From NCBI GenBank assembly GCA_036725605.1, contig DAIMDW010000057.1, positions 1 to 13,512 of the forward strand: a stretch of DNA of 13,512 nt, read 5' to 3'. The notes under the pieces were generated by a model that did not search any database, was not told the DNA's origin, and saw nothing but the letters and a program-made list of their open reading frames with translations. Origin of the DNA: CALBTQ01 sp036725605. Its GTDB lineage: Bacteria > Lernaellota > Lernaellaia > Lernaellales > Lernaellaceae. Positions 1 through 6,749 of this stretch are shown piece after piece (the stretch's first letter is position 1; every line of letters begins with the position of its first letter). The position numbers and the translations under genes were made by a program.

Positions 1-74
1 GGAGAGGGTCGGGCGCAGCCCGGGGTGAGGGATTGCCTTCCCGACTTTCGAATTGCCTTGCCCGGACCGTCAGA

Positions 75-88
75 GCCCCGGAGGGGCG
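75..88. repeat. Palindromic repeat unit, copy 1
   Basis: The 14-mer GCCCCGGAGGGGCG has a 5-bp inverted repeat (GCCCC/GGGGC) around a 3-base centre. It is identical to the unit at 146-159, 71 bases downstream. A related hairpin (104-116) lies between the copies, so the two copies may bracket one composite repeat element. Confidence 0.7.
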
Positions 89-145
89 ACTGGTCAGTAG
101 CGAAGGGCGAAGCCCTGGAAATCGCGGCCTACCCAGAACCAACAA

Positions 146-159
146 GCCCCGGAGGGGCG
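146..159. repeat. Palindromic repeat unit, copy 2
   Basis: Second exact copy of the 14-mer GCCCCGGAGGGGCG seen at 75-88. The flanking bases differ, so only the palindromic core is conserved. Confidence 0.7.
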
Positions 160-381
160 GAGGAATCTTTGACAATTCGCATCAGATCGGCCACGGCGAT
201 TTGCGTATGCGTTGAAAACGATCGGCTGTTCCGCCAGAGGCGAACATCACCTGCACCCCTGCGGGGTTTGCTTGAATCTGCCTCGTCTGATTCCAGGGCC
301 GAAAGAGACTGTCGATTTTCTCGTTTTGAGTATGAATACGTCTGCCGCCCTTCCGGGACTCGGGAAAAAATGGGGCTTTTT

Positions 382-428
382 GCCCGACGCTTACGGGTCG
401 GGCTACCCTCTATCGCCCCTGAAGGGGC
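382..428. repeat. Two adjacent hairpins of the repeat cluster
   Basis: A perfect 7-bp stem, GCCCGAC (382-388) with GTCGGGC (397-403), has an 8-base loop. Twelve bases later comes GCCCCTGAAGGGGC (415-428). The second hairpin shares the CCCC/GGGG arms of the 14-mer units upstream, which suggests one repeat family with variable loops. Confidence 0.6.
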
Positions 429-673
429 TGTTTGTCGCCTATCGGCGCATTTATCGACAATCTCTAAAAGCCCTTCGCTATTGACCTGCGCCCCGCGGGC
501 TTGAAGATCCGGCGCAGAAATCCATTTCAACGTTGTTCGGCTTCGCCCGGTTTTTTCCTTAGGACACCTTAAATCGAAATCACCGTCTGGTAATTTCAAA
601 CACCTACAAAATAAAAAATAGGGCGTGCGGAAGTCAGGAACATCGCCGTCAAAGGCTGACGATCACATACGCA

Positions 674-710
674 AAAGCGCGGACGACGGCGCGGGCCGCA
701 TCCGCGTTTT
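674..710 (-). terminator. Hairpin terminator after the DUF6132-type gene
   Basis: CGCGGA (678-683) pairs perfectly with TCCGCG (701-706). Flanking AAAA (673-676) and TTTT (707-710) give a short U-tract whichever strand is read. It begins 5 bases beyond the stop codon of the leftward gene ending at 715, the expected place for an intrinsic terminator. The central bases 684-700 are very GC-rich and may pair further. Confidence 0.55.
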
Positions 711-714
711 CATT

Positions 715-957
715 TTAAGAGGATGATTCTTCGCCGGGCGTGCTTTGCCGGCGCAGTCTGCGCGAACGCGCGAGGCTCTTGAAGATATCGACCAGCGTGG
801 GCAGGGCGGCCGCGCCCAACAACGCGCCGTAGACGGTCATCAGCGGACCGTTGCTTTTCAGCGGACAGCCGTTGGTGCAGCCGACGTAAAAGAAATACAG
901 GTACCCGCCGATCGCGCCGATTACGCCGCCCAGGGCGGGGATGAACATTTTTTTCAT
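715..957 (-). CDS. DUF6132-type small membrane protein
   Basis: This 80-residue protein has two predicted membrane helices, at about residues 4-25 and 38-58, and an Arg-rich, Ser-rich tail. The segment between them reads VGCTNGCPLKSN, placing Cys27 and Cys31 at the membrane edge, followed by a YGALLGAA stretch. This matches the small membrane family I know as DUF6132 (GC-x-x-G-CP-x-x-SNP). The biochemical role of that family is not established; the paired Cys suggest redox or metal handling, which is inference. The ATG overlaps the stop of the upstream Cys-rich gene (ATGA), so the two are probably translationally coupled. Only a weak GGA precedes the ATG, which fits coupling. A hairpin terminator follows directly. 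Confidence 0.75.
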   Translation of the reverse strand: MKKMFIPALGGVIGAIGGYLYFFYVGCTNGCPLKSNGPLMTVYGALLGAAALPTLVDIFKSLARSRRLRRQSTPGEESSS

Positions 958-1151
958 TTTTTTATCCGTTTGTCGTAATTCCAGATTTCACAGGTGTCGC
1001 GGTAATCGCACAGCGAATAGGGCTGCACACATTTCGCGCACTCCGGATGATCGCAAAGCAAGATATTGAACCGCCGGCAGCGCAGTTGCTTCAGATGATC
1101 CGGATGCAGCGGACAGTTTTCAAAAGCCGGTTTGGCGTTTTCCACGGTCAC
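954..1151 (-). CDS. Small Cys-rich protein, possibly metal-binding
   Basis: This 65-residue soluble protein has seven Cys (13, 25, 33, 38, 41, 48, 54) and His at 16, 19 and 35. The densest part is a C-x4-C-x2-C-x6-C-x5-C run between residues 33 and 54. The spacing suggests a zinc or iron-sulfur site, but it matches no family I can name. It has no signal peptide, so it is probably cytoplasmic. The start is GTG at 1151, supported by AAGGAG seven bases upstream. It is the first gene of a two-gene unit with the DUF6132-type membrane protein, whose ATG overlaps its stop. Both partners have Cys/CP motifs, so they may share a redox or metal task (inference). Confidence 0.6.
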   Translation of the reverse strand: MTVENAKPAFENCPLHPDHLKQLRCRRFNILLCDHPECAKCVQPYSLCDYRDTCEIWNYDKRIKK

Positions 1152-1181
1152 AAGAACGCTCCTTGGTTCGTCGTTTCGCTC

Positions 1182-1218
1182 ATAGTATGACCATAAAATA
1201 TAAAAATAGCAATATCAA
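1182..1218 (-). promoter_or_regulatory. Putative promoter of the Cys-rich/DUF6132 pair
   Basis: The gap between the radical SAM gene and the GTG start at 1151 is strikingly AT-rich. On the minus strand, TTGATA (1218-1213) lies 17 bases before TATGGT (1195-1190). An alternative is TTGCTA (1212-1207) with TACTAT (1187-1182), spaced 19. Either is only a moderate match, so the exact boxes are uncertain. Confidence 0.35.
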
Positions 1219-1229
1219 TATAAAACTAC

Positions 1230-2930
1230 CTAACAGACGCCGCAAAGGCGGCAGCCGCGTTGGGTGAAGCAGGGCGGCGACGTTTTGGCGTCGAGCGCAT
1301 CCTCGTACTGTTCCATCAGATACCGGCGGGTGACGCCCGTTTCGATGTGATCCCAGGGCAACGTTTCGTCAAACGATCGCGGGCGCATAAGAATCGGATG
1401 GGTGTTTTGTCCCCAGGCGCGCAAGCCGGCGGGAATGTTGCCCTCGCGATCGACCAGCCGCGCCAGTTCGGCCGCGCGCCGGTCGCCGACCGACAAGAGC
1501 GCCTGCAACACGGCCTCGTTTATCGATTCGGTTTGCACCTCGACGTTGGGCACGCGCCGCAAGCCTTGCCGGATAACGTCCAGTCGTTTTTTCAGATCCT
1601 TCGGATCGCCGAACTCGTGCCACTGAAACGGCGTGTGCGGTTTGGGGATGAACGGATTGACGCTGATCGTCAGCTTGCCCGCGCGGCCGTGCGCCTTCCA
1701 TTGCTCCATCGCCGCCTCGCGGGCGCGTTGGACCAACTCGACCAGCGCGGTTAGGTCGTCCGGTTTTTCGGTCGGCAATCCGACGAGGAAGTACATTTTA
1801 ATATTGCGAATGCCCGCGGCGACGGCCCGGCTCACCTCGGCGAGAATTTCCTCGTCGGTCACCGGCTTGTTGACCACCCGCCGCAGGCGCTCCGAGCCCG
1901 CTTCGGGCGCGACCGCCACCGAGGCCAGTTTTCCTCGTTTCAGCGTTTGCCATTGCGTTTCGCTCAGGCTGCCCAGGCGCAACGACGAAAGGGTCACGCG
2001 CTCGTGTTCGGCCAACGCCAGCCAGGCATCCAATTGCGGATGCGCCGACACGTTCGCCCCGACCAGCCCGAGCGTTCGCTGGCCCAGATCGGGCAGGGGC
2101 GCTTGCGGCGGTTTCGCCGGTCGGTAGGGCAAAAAGAGATGCCCGGCGGCGCAAAAACGGCAACGCTGCGTGCAGCCGCGTCCGGTTTCCAGCAACAGCG
2201 CGTCGCCGAACGCGGCCTCGGGGGCGCGTAAATGCGTGCGCGTCTGCAGCGGATCGACGATCTTCTCCTTGGGGATTTTCACCCGTGTCGGAAATCCGCG
2301 CTGCGCCTGCACGCCGAGAAACGCGCCGTCGGGCGCGTATTGCGGCTGGTAAAAGCGGCCGACATACGCGCCGGGCACGCCGGCCAATCCTGGCAGAAAA
2401 CGGTCACGATCGGTCGGATCGTTTTCCCGCATGTACGCCAGGAACGGCCCGAGCGCGGCTTGCCCTTCGCCCAACAGACAAACATCGGCGAACGCGGCGG
2501 CCGGTTCGGGATTGAGCATTGCCGCCACGCCCCCGACCACGATCAACGGATGATGCGCGCTTCGTTCTTCCGCCGGTTGCGGCAAACCGGCCAGACGCAG
2601 CAGGCCCGCGAGCCGCACCAAGTCGTTTTCGAAGGAGAGGGAGACGAACCAGACGGCGGCTTGCGCGGCCGGACGATCGCTGTCGACGCCGGTCAACGTT
2701 TCGGCTTGTGCTTCGCCGATCAACTCGGCTTCGGGCCAGACCACGCGATCCACCGACAAACCGGCCTCGCCCAGCGCGTGGATCAACCACTGGTAGCCGA
2801 GGTTGGCCATCGCCACGTGGTAGGGACCGGGATACACCGCGCAAACGCGTGGCGATCCTTTCACCGACGGTCTTTCCCCCGTTTCGGCTTTGCGCCAGGC
2901 ATCGTGTTGTTTTTGCGTTTTACGGCCCAT
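1230..2930 (-). CDS. Radical SAM protein with B12-binding-like N-terminal region (TIGR03960-like)
   Basis: From the ATG at 2930 this is 566 residues. The N-terminal part (about 28-170) has the YPGPYHVAMANLGYQ and VVGG...NPEP patterns of radical SAM proteins carrying a cobalamin-binding-type fold. The core motif ETGRGCTQRCRFCAAG supplies the CxxxCxxC cluster ligands Cys253, Cys257 and Cys260. Further SAM-barrel signatures follow (APEAGSERLR, KMYFLVGLPTE, NPFIPKPHTPFQW). The C-terminus carries PWDHIETGV and ends in C-x5-C-x2-C-x2-C, like the uncharacterised family TIGR03960; the substrate is unknown. The start is ambiguous: TTG at 2966 would add 12 residues, and neither start has a clear ribosome binding site. 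The gene lies 44 bases (8 from the TTG) after the lipoprotein stop, so co-transcription is likely. Confidence 0.8.
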   Translation of the reverse strand: MGRKTQKQHDAWRKAETGERPSVKGSPRVCAVYPGPYHVAMANLGYQWLIHALGEAGLSVDRVVWPEAELIGEAQAETLTGVDSDRPAAQAAVWFVSLSFENDLVRLAGLLRLAGLPQPAEERSAHHPLIVVGGVAAMLNPEPAAAFADVCLLGEGQAALGPFLAYMRENDPTDRDRFLPGLAGVPGAYVGRFYQPQYAPDGAFLGVQAQRGFPTRVKIPKEKIVDPLQTRTHLRAPEAAFGDALLLETGRGCTQRCRFCAAGHLFLPYRPAKPPQAPLPDLGQRTLGLVGANVSAHPQLDAWLALAEHERVTLSSLRLGSLSETQWQTLKRGKLASVAVAPEAGSERLRRVVNKPVTDEEILAEVSRAVAAGIRNIKMYFLVGLPTEKPDDLTALVELVQRAREAAMEQWKAHGRAGKLTISVNPFIPKPHTPFQWHEFGDPKDLKKRLDVIRQGLRRVPNVEVQTESINEAVLQALLSVGDRRAAELARLVDREGNIPAGLRAWGQNTHPILMRPRSFDETLPWDHIETGVTRRYLMEQYEDALDAKTSPPCFTQRGCRLCGVC

Positions 2931-2974
2931 CGGCGGCAAGGTAGCAACAAAGCGCGCGGCAGGCAATCGACCGT

Positions 2975-3793
2975 CTACAACTTACTCAGGTAGTAGACGC
3001 AGTTGACCAGCAACAAAGCGCCCGTATCGGTCAGGGAAGAGGGTACCATTTCGAAACCCCAATAGAGCGACCTTTGTTCCTTGACGATCGCGGCGTAATC
3101 GGTGCCGATGGTTCGCTCGGCCAGCATGGTCGCACCGGCCGGAGCCGGCAGGAAGTCATGGTACAACAACTGGAGCGACGGGCTGAAAAGAATAAGCCGG
3201 TCGTCGTCGACAACGCCCAGGTTGTTGGGCGTGGTGTAAATGGGATGCGTGGCGTTGACCACATCGATCGAGGTGGAGAACAGATCGATTTCACCGCCGG
3301 TCCAACCGACCGCGTAGCCCAGGGCGTCGAACAGAACCCCGCCGCCGTAGAACACGCCGAGCATCGGCAGGTCTTCGGTTTGCATGCGCGCCACGGCGTT
3401 GGCGTCGTACCACGTGGTGCTGGAGTCGACCAACACGACGTCCATATCGGTGAAATCGCCGATGGTCACGTAGTCCTCGGGCAGTTCGTACGAGTCGATG
3501 CCGTAGTAATAGAAGATGTCGGCGTAATCGGTCAGATAGTCCACGTTGTCGTGGATGATCAACAGATTGATCCAGTCGTCGTCATCGTCGCCGGTGTCGT
3601 CGTCGGCGGTGTCATCGTCGGCGGTATCGTCATCGGCCGTGTCATCGTCATCGTCGCCCGAATCCATACCACCGATGCCGCCGGGGTAATCGTCGAGAAT
3701 CGTATCGTCGTCATCGTCGTTGCCGCAACCCAGCGACAACGCGACCACGGACAATACCAAAATCAGCAGAATGCCGAAAAAGCGAATGCTCAT
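2975..3793 (-). CDS. Lipoprotein with Asp/Thr repeat linker and ThuA/amidotransferase-like domain
   Basis: This is a 272-residue predicted outer-membrane lipoprotein. Residues 1-22 are a signal peptide and Cys23 is the lipidation site (SLGC; the Ser at -3 is slightly atypical; Gly follows Cys). Residues 25-73 are a very acidic linker with tandem TADDD units. From about residue 74, INLLIIHDN, DVVLVDSSTTW and LGVFYGGGVLFDALG alternate as in a flavodoxin-like/class I amidotransferase (ThuA-type) fold. The C-terminal HPIYTTP and GALLLVNCVYYL patterns are also common in that group. No catalytic Cys is evident at the nucleophile elbow (FYGGG), so it may bind rather than catalyse. The start at 3793 is chosen because AGGAGG sits five bases upstream and a signal peptide follows at once; the longer frame to 3901 crosses the promoter. 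The function is unknown. Confidence 0.8.
   Translation of the reverse strand: MSIRFFGILLILVLSVVALSLGCGNDDDDDTILDDYPGGIGGMDSGDDDDDTADDDTADDDTADDDTGDDDDDWINLLIIHDNVDYLTDYADIFYYYGIDSYELPEDYVTIGDFTDMDVVLVDSSTTWYDANAVARMQTEDLPMLGVFYGGGVLFDALGYAVGWTGGEIDLFSTSIDVVNATHPIYTTPNNLGVVDDDRLILFSPSLQLLYHDFLPAPAGATMLAERTIGTDYAAIVKEQRSLYWGFEMVPSSLTDTGALLLVNCVYYLSKL
3594..3653 (-). repeat. Four tandem 15-bp units encoding the TADDD linker
   Basis: Four 15-base units (3594-3608, 3609-3623, 3624-3638, 3639-3653) each start GTRTC on the plus strand and differ at only a few, mostly third-codon, positions. They encode the repeated Asp/Thr/Ala linker of the lipoprotein. The unit length is a multiple of three, so copy-number change would alter linker length without a frameshift. 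Confidence 0.75.
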
Positions 3794-3817
3794 GTTCGCC
3801 TCCTTCTTCCTTTCAAT

Positions 3818-3846
3818 ATTATACCGCAAGTTGCACATTTCAATAA
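3818..3846 (-). promoter_or_regulatory. Promoter of the lipoprotein gene
   Basis: On the minus strand a perfect TATAAT (3823-3818) lies 17 bases after TTATTG (3846-3841), a weak -35 match. The expected transcript start near 3811 gives a short leader holding AAGGAAGAAGGAGG before the ATG at 3793. Confidence 0.5.
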
Positions 3847-3899
3847 GCCTTTGAGTTTCTACTTGATTTTCCTCTTTATTGCCGATAGCGTGAAAAATC

Positions 3900-3922
3900 A
3901 TTCACCCGGTGAATAATATAAT
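3900..3922 (+). promoter_or_regulatory. Palindromic operator candidate next to a consensus -10 box
   Basis: ATTCACC-C-GGTGAAT (3900-3914) is a perfect 7+1+7 inverted repeat. TATAAT (3917-3922) begins two bases after it, correctly placed as the -10 box of the rightward hydrolase gene; the palindrome would then fill the -35/-10 spacer. The -35 region (about 3894-3899) is poor, which fits a regulated or activator-dependent promoter. The site also lies about 80 bases upstream of the leftward lipoprotein promoter. No regulator gene is adjacent. Confidence 0.45.
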
Positions 3923-3973
3923 GCGGTTGCGCACAATGTTCCCTGCGCGAAAAGTGCAATGCGGGGAGGTCGG

Positions 3974-4864
3974 ATGAGGGCGATTCGGGAAAATCGGGTT
4001 ATCGGCGCGGATGGCGTGCCCATTTGGTATCGGGCGATCGGCGAAGGGCCGGCGATCGTCTGCAGCAACGGCGTGGGCGTTTCCACGTTTTTCTGGCACT
4101 ACCTGGCCGAGTACTACGGCGATACGCACAAAGTCGTCGTGTGGGATTATCGCGGTCACGGCGAAAGCGGTCTGCCCAACGATTTCGACAACTGGACGAT
4201 GGAAAAAAACATCACCGACCTGACCGCGGTGATGGACGATGCGGACATCGACAAAGCCGTGCTGGTCGGCCATTCGATGGGTTGCCAGGTCGTGCTCGAA
4301 GCATGGCGCCATATCCCGGAGAGGATCGCCGCGTTGATTCCCATGCTCGGCGCCGCCGGGCATCCGGTCAAGACCTTCTTCAATACGGAACTTTCCGAAT
4401 ACGTTTTCAAATTCGGGCATTACTTCGGGATGAATCATACCGGCATCACCCAGCGGGTGAAGCATTTCATTTCCGGCTTGAATTTGTCGTACCACGTGGC
4501 GCGGTTGATCGTGATCGATCCTCAATTCGCCGGTAAAGAAGATTTCAAACCTTATTTCGAACATTTCGGGCAAATCGATCCGCGCGCCTTTTTCGCCATG
4601 GCCGAGGCGATGGCCGAACATTCCGCCGTCGATTTGCTGCCGGAAATCACCGCCCCCGTATTGGTCGTCGGCGGCGAACATGATGTCTTCACTCCCTATT
4701 ACCTGACCGAACAGATGTTGCGTTCGATTCCCGGAGCGGAATTGTTGCAAATAAAGCGTGGTTCGCATGCGGCTCTGATTGAACAGCCGCAATTGATCAA
4801 CCTGCGCCTGGAAAAGTTCTTTCGCGAGCGACTGCCCGAATGGGATCGAAAAGTTGGAAGTTGA
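3974..4864 (+). CDS. Alpha/beta-fold hydrolase
   Basis: This 296-residue protein has no signal peptide and is presumably cytoplasmic. The catalytic triad is readable: nucleophile Ser101 in GHSMG, acid Asp237 in VVGGEHDVFTP, and His265 in GSHAALIEQP. The HGESG motif (residues 61-65) and a helical cap segment at about 130-215 are typical of the esterase/lactonase/haloperoxidase-like superfamily. The substrate cannot be read from sequence. The start at 3974 is preferred over an ATG at 3959 because GGGGAGG precedes it by four bases and would lie inside the coding region otherwise. The gene diverges from the lipoprotein gene and sits behind the palindrome-bearing promoter, so it is probably a single regulated unit. 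The -35 box of the next gene overlaps its stop codon. Confidence 0.88.
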   Translation: MRAIRENRVIGADGVPIWYRAIGEGPAIVCSNGVGVSTFFWHYLAEYYGDTHKVVVWDYRGHGESGLPNDFDNWTMEKNITDLTAVMDDADIDKAVLVGHSMGCQVVLEAWRHIPERIAALIPMLGAAGHPVKTFFNTELSEYVFKFGHYFGMNHTGITQRVKHFISGLNLSYHVARLIVIDPQFAGKEDFKPYFEHFGQIDPRAFFAMAEAMAEHSAVDLLPEITAPVLVVGGEHDVFTPYYLTEQMLRSIPGAELLQIKRGSHAALIEQPQLINLRLEKFFRERLPEWDRKVGS

Positions 4865-4890
4865 CATTAAACCGCGCACATCGGTAGGAT
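4861..4890 (+). promoter_or_regulatory. Promoter of the DUF4388-TPR gene
   Basis: A perfect TTGACA (4861-4866) overlaps the hydrolase stop codon and is followed after 18 bases by TAGGAT (4885-4890). The predicted start near 4897 gives a leader of about 80 bases, which contains a 5-bp hairpin, GAGGG (4903-4907) with CCCTC (4918-4922). Confidence 0.5.
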
Positions 4891-4977
4891 AATCAAGAGG
4901 TGGAGGGCTCTCCCCATCCCTCGGACAAGGGTGCGTAGCGTTCGTACATTAAATTTGCTTTCAATTGGGAGCGGCGC

Positions 4978-6621
4978 ATGGCTGAATCGCCGGCGAAGGA
5001 AAGTTATGTAAAGGGATCGCTTACACAGGTTCCTTTTCCCAAGGTTCTCAACTTCATCAATCAGGCGGGCAAGACGGGTATCCTGGCGCTCAGTCACGGC
5101 AAGCGCAAGGTGCATATCCACTGTGACCGTGGTGAGATTGTCTATGTGACCAGTTCGTACTTCCCTGATTTAACGTTGGGCGAGTTCCTGCTCAAAGACA
5201 AAAAGATCACCATGCAGGTGCAGGAAGAATCGATCGACAAGGCCAAAGCGTCCAAAATCAAACAGGGCGCCTACCTGGTCGAACGAGGGTACCTGTCGCC
5301 GCACGATCTGTATGAGGCGCTCAACACCCAGGTGACCGAAAAACTCTTCAAACTCTTTACCTGGGGCGAGGGCGATTTCTTCTTCCGCGAAGGCGAGATC
5401 GTGCCCGAGGAACACCGCATCCTCAACATCTCGTTCCCCAATCTGTTGTATCGCGGCATCCGTTCCTACATGCAGATGAACCGTCCGCCGGTCGAATTTC
5501 GCGGCCGCAAGGAAAGCCCGCTGGCCAAGCGGCTGGCCGGACGCTACAAGATCGAAGACCTGCGCCTTGGACCGACGGAGACGCGCATTTACAACCTGAT
5601 CAACGGCCAGCGCACGTTGCGCCAGATCGTTTCCCTGGCCAACATGAACAAGCGCGCCGCCTATAAAGTTCTTTACGGGCTATATCTGCTCGAGTTGATC
5701 GGCTTCCCGGAAGCGACCAAGACCGACGAATTCAAACTCCAGACGAAAAAAAGCAAACCGACGAAAAAGGAGAAGGACGGATTCGAGGTCAGCATTTCCG
5801 ATGACCTCATCAAAGAGGCGATGCAGAGCGTCGATCGCATCAAGCAGGAAGTGGCCGACATGGGCGACGAGGCTGACATCTCCATCGAGATGCTGGCCGA
5901 ACAGACCCGCGCCCGCGCCAAAAGCGCCAAGCCGGTCAGCGATGCCGATGAGTTTGCCGCCAAGGTCGACGAAACGCTGGGTGGCGAAGCCCCGGCCGAA
6001 ACCGCGGCCAAACCGACGTTCGCTTCCGAGCCGGAAGAGGCCGTCGACCTGGAAGCTCCGACCGAGCGCGATCCGTTCGCCGCTGCCGGCGGCGATGATT
6101 TCGGCGGCGACGACCTGTCCGTCGAACCGGAAACCGACGCCGGTCTGGGCGAGGAAGAGGTCGGCTGGGAATCCGAGGATTTCGGCAGCGACGGCGGCTT
6201 CGGCGAACCCGAGGAAGAGGAACCGGCCGAAGATTATTTTATGGACATTGAGGATTACACCAATCCCGAAGATCTGATCAAACAGGCTGTCTTCCTGATC
6301 GAAGAGGAGCGGTGGGGCGACGCGGTTCGGTTCATGCAAAAAGCGATCGAGCTGGATGAAAACAACCCGGACTCGTACGCCTTGTTGGGTTGGTGCCAGT
6401 TCAACGACCAGGGCGGCATCAACATCGCGGAGGCCGAAGCGACCATCAAAAAGGGATTGCGCCTGGATTCGACGCGGTACATGCCCTATCTGTACTTGGG
6501 CAAACTATACGCCGCATCCAATCAGTATGAATTTGCCGAACTGCATTTCGTTAAAGCGTTGGAACTCAACGTTGAATGCAGTGAAGCGAAAGAAGAGATC
6601 AAGCGCATCTACAGTCGTTAA
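4978..6621 (+). CDS. DUF4388 (PATAN)-acidic linker-TPR protein
   Basis: This 547-residue cytoplasmic protein has clear modules. Residues 9-140 form a DUF4388/PATAN domain (KGSLTQVPFPKVLNFI, GKTGILALSHG, GEIVYVTSS, LGEFLL, the YLSPHDLYEAL helix, GEGDFFF). Residues 185-245 look like a small winged-helix-like region (LGPTETRIYNLINGQRTL...LYLLELIGF). Residues 250-420 are low-complexity, charged and very acidic, probably disordered. Residues 425-545 contain about three TPR-like units (AVRFMQKAIELDENNPDSY and following). DUF4388 proteins are linked to two-component, gliding and polarity functions in Myxococcota and Desulfobacterota, so a scaffold or signalling role is plausible but inferred. The ATG at 4978 has GGGAG six bases upstream. 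No signalling gene lies beside it. Confidence 0.85.
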   Translation: MAESPAKESYVKGSLTQVPFPKVLNFINQAGKTGILALSHGKRKVHIHCDRGEIVYVTSSYFPDLTLGEFLLKDKKITMQVQEESIDKAKASKIKQGAYLVERGYLSPHDLYEALNTQVTEKLFKLFTWGEGDFFFREGEIVPEEHRILNISFPNLLYRGIRSYMQMNRPPVEFRGRKESPLAKRLAGRYKIEDLRLGPTETRIYNLINGQRTLRQIVSLANMNKRAAYKVLYGLYLLELIGFPEATKTDEFKLQTKKSKPTKKEKDGFEVSISDDLIKEAMQSVDRIKQEVADMGDEADISIEMLAEQTRARAKSAKPVSDADEFAAKVDETLGGEAPAETAAKPTFASEPEEAVDLEAPTERDPFAAAGGDDFGGDDLSVEPETDAGLGEEEVGWESEDFGSDGGFGEPEEEEPAEDYFMDIEDYTNPEDLIKQAVFLIEEERWGDAVRFMQKAIELDENNPDSYALLGWCQFNDQGGINIAEAEATIKKGLRLDSTRYMPYLYLGKLYAASNQYEFAELHFVKALELNVECSEAKEEIKRIYSR

Positions 6622-6707
6622 ATATAAAAATAATTTCCACATTTTCCCTCCGTGGCGGGCCGGAAGCACCCGTGTAAAATCCTGTTTTCGTACGATGATG
6701 AATCGAG

Positions 6708-6713
6708 TATAAT
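6708..6713 (+). promoter_or_regulatory. -10 box before the small membrane protein
   Basis: A perfect TATAAT in the 128-base gap after the DUF4388 gene. The matching -35 (TTTTCG, 6685-6690, 17-base spacing) is weak. The start would be near 6720, giving a 30-base leader. Confidence 0.4.
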
Positions 6714-6749
6714 CACCGAGAAATTCCTGTTCGATCTGAAGAGAGAGTT

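Larger units (their letters stand above)
1..540. repeat. Gene-free region packed with short GC-rich palindromes
   Basis: I see no credible gene here. Open frames exist on both strands, but they have no family resemblance and no ribosome binding site, and they run straight through the palindromes. The sequence is built from short inverted repeats: CGGGC-GCA-GCCCG (10-22), GCCCCGGAGGGGC (75-87 and 146-158), AGGGC-GAA-GCCCT (104-116), ACCCC-TGC-GGGGT (255-267), GCCCGAC-8nt-GTCGGGC (382-403) and GCCCCTGAAGGGGC (415-428). This is the style of the dispersed intergenic repeats common in large environmental bacterial genomes, where such hairpins occur in clusters. That assignment is by resemblance. 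No transposase or RAYT gene lies in the window. Confidence 0.6.

Noticed and set aside
129..599. 156-codon minus-strand frame (and a 159-codon plus-strand frame, 25-504) in the left region
   Set aside because: They run through the palindromic repeats, have no ribosome binding site and no family resemblance; more likely chance frames in GC-rich repeats.
3594..3653. CRISPR-like array
   Set aside because: The 15-base units are contiguous, without spacers, and translate as a DDDT linker in a lipoprotein.
3794..3901. N-terminal extension of the lipoprotein to 3901
   Set aside because: It would bury the signal peptide 36 residues in, and it crosses a consensus -10 box and the AGGAGG site.
3902..4879. 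325-codon antisense frame over the hydrolase, and a 280-codon plus-strand frame over the lipoprotein (3074-3916)
   Set aside because: Both are shadows of genes with a catalytic triad or signal peptide. The Val/Ile/Asp-rich plus-strand frame arises from the DDDT repeats.
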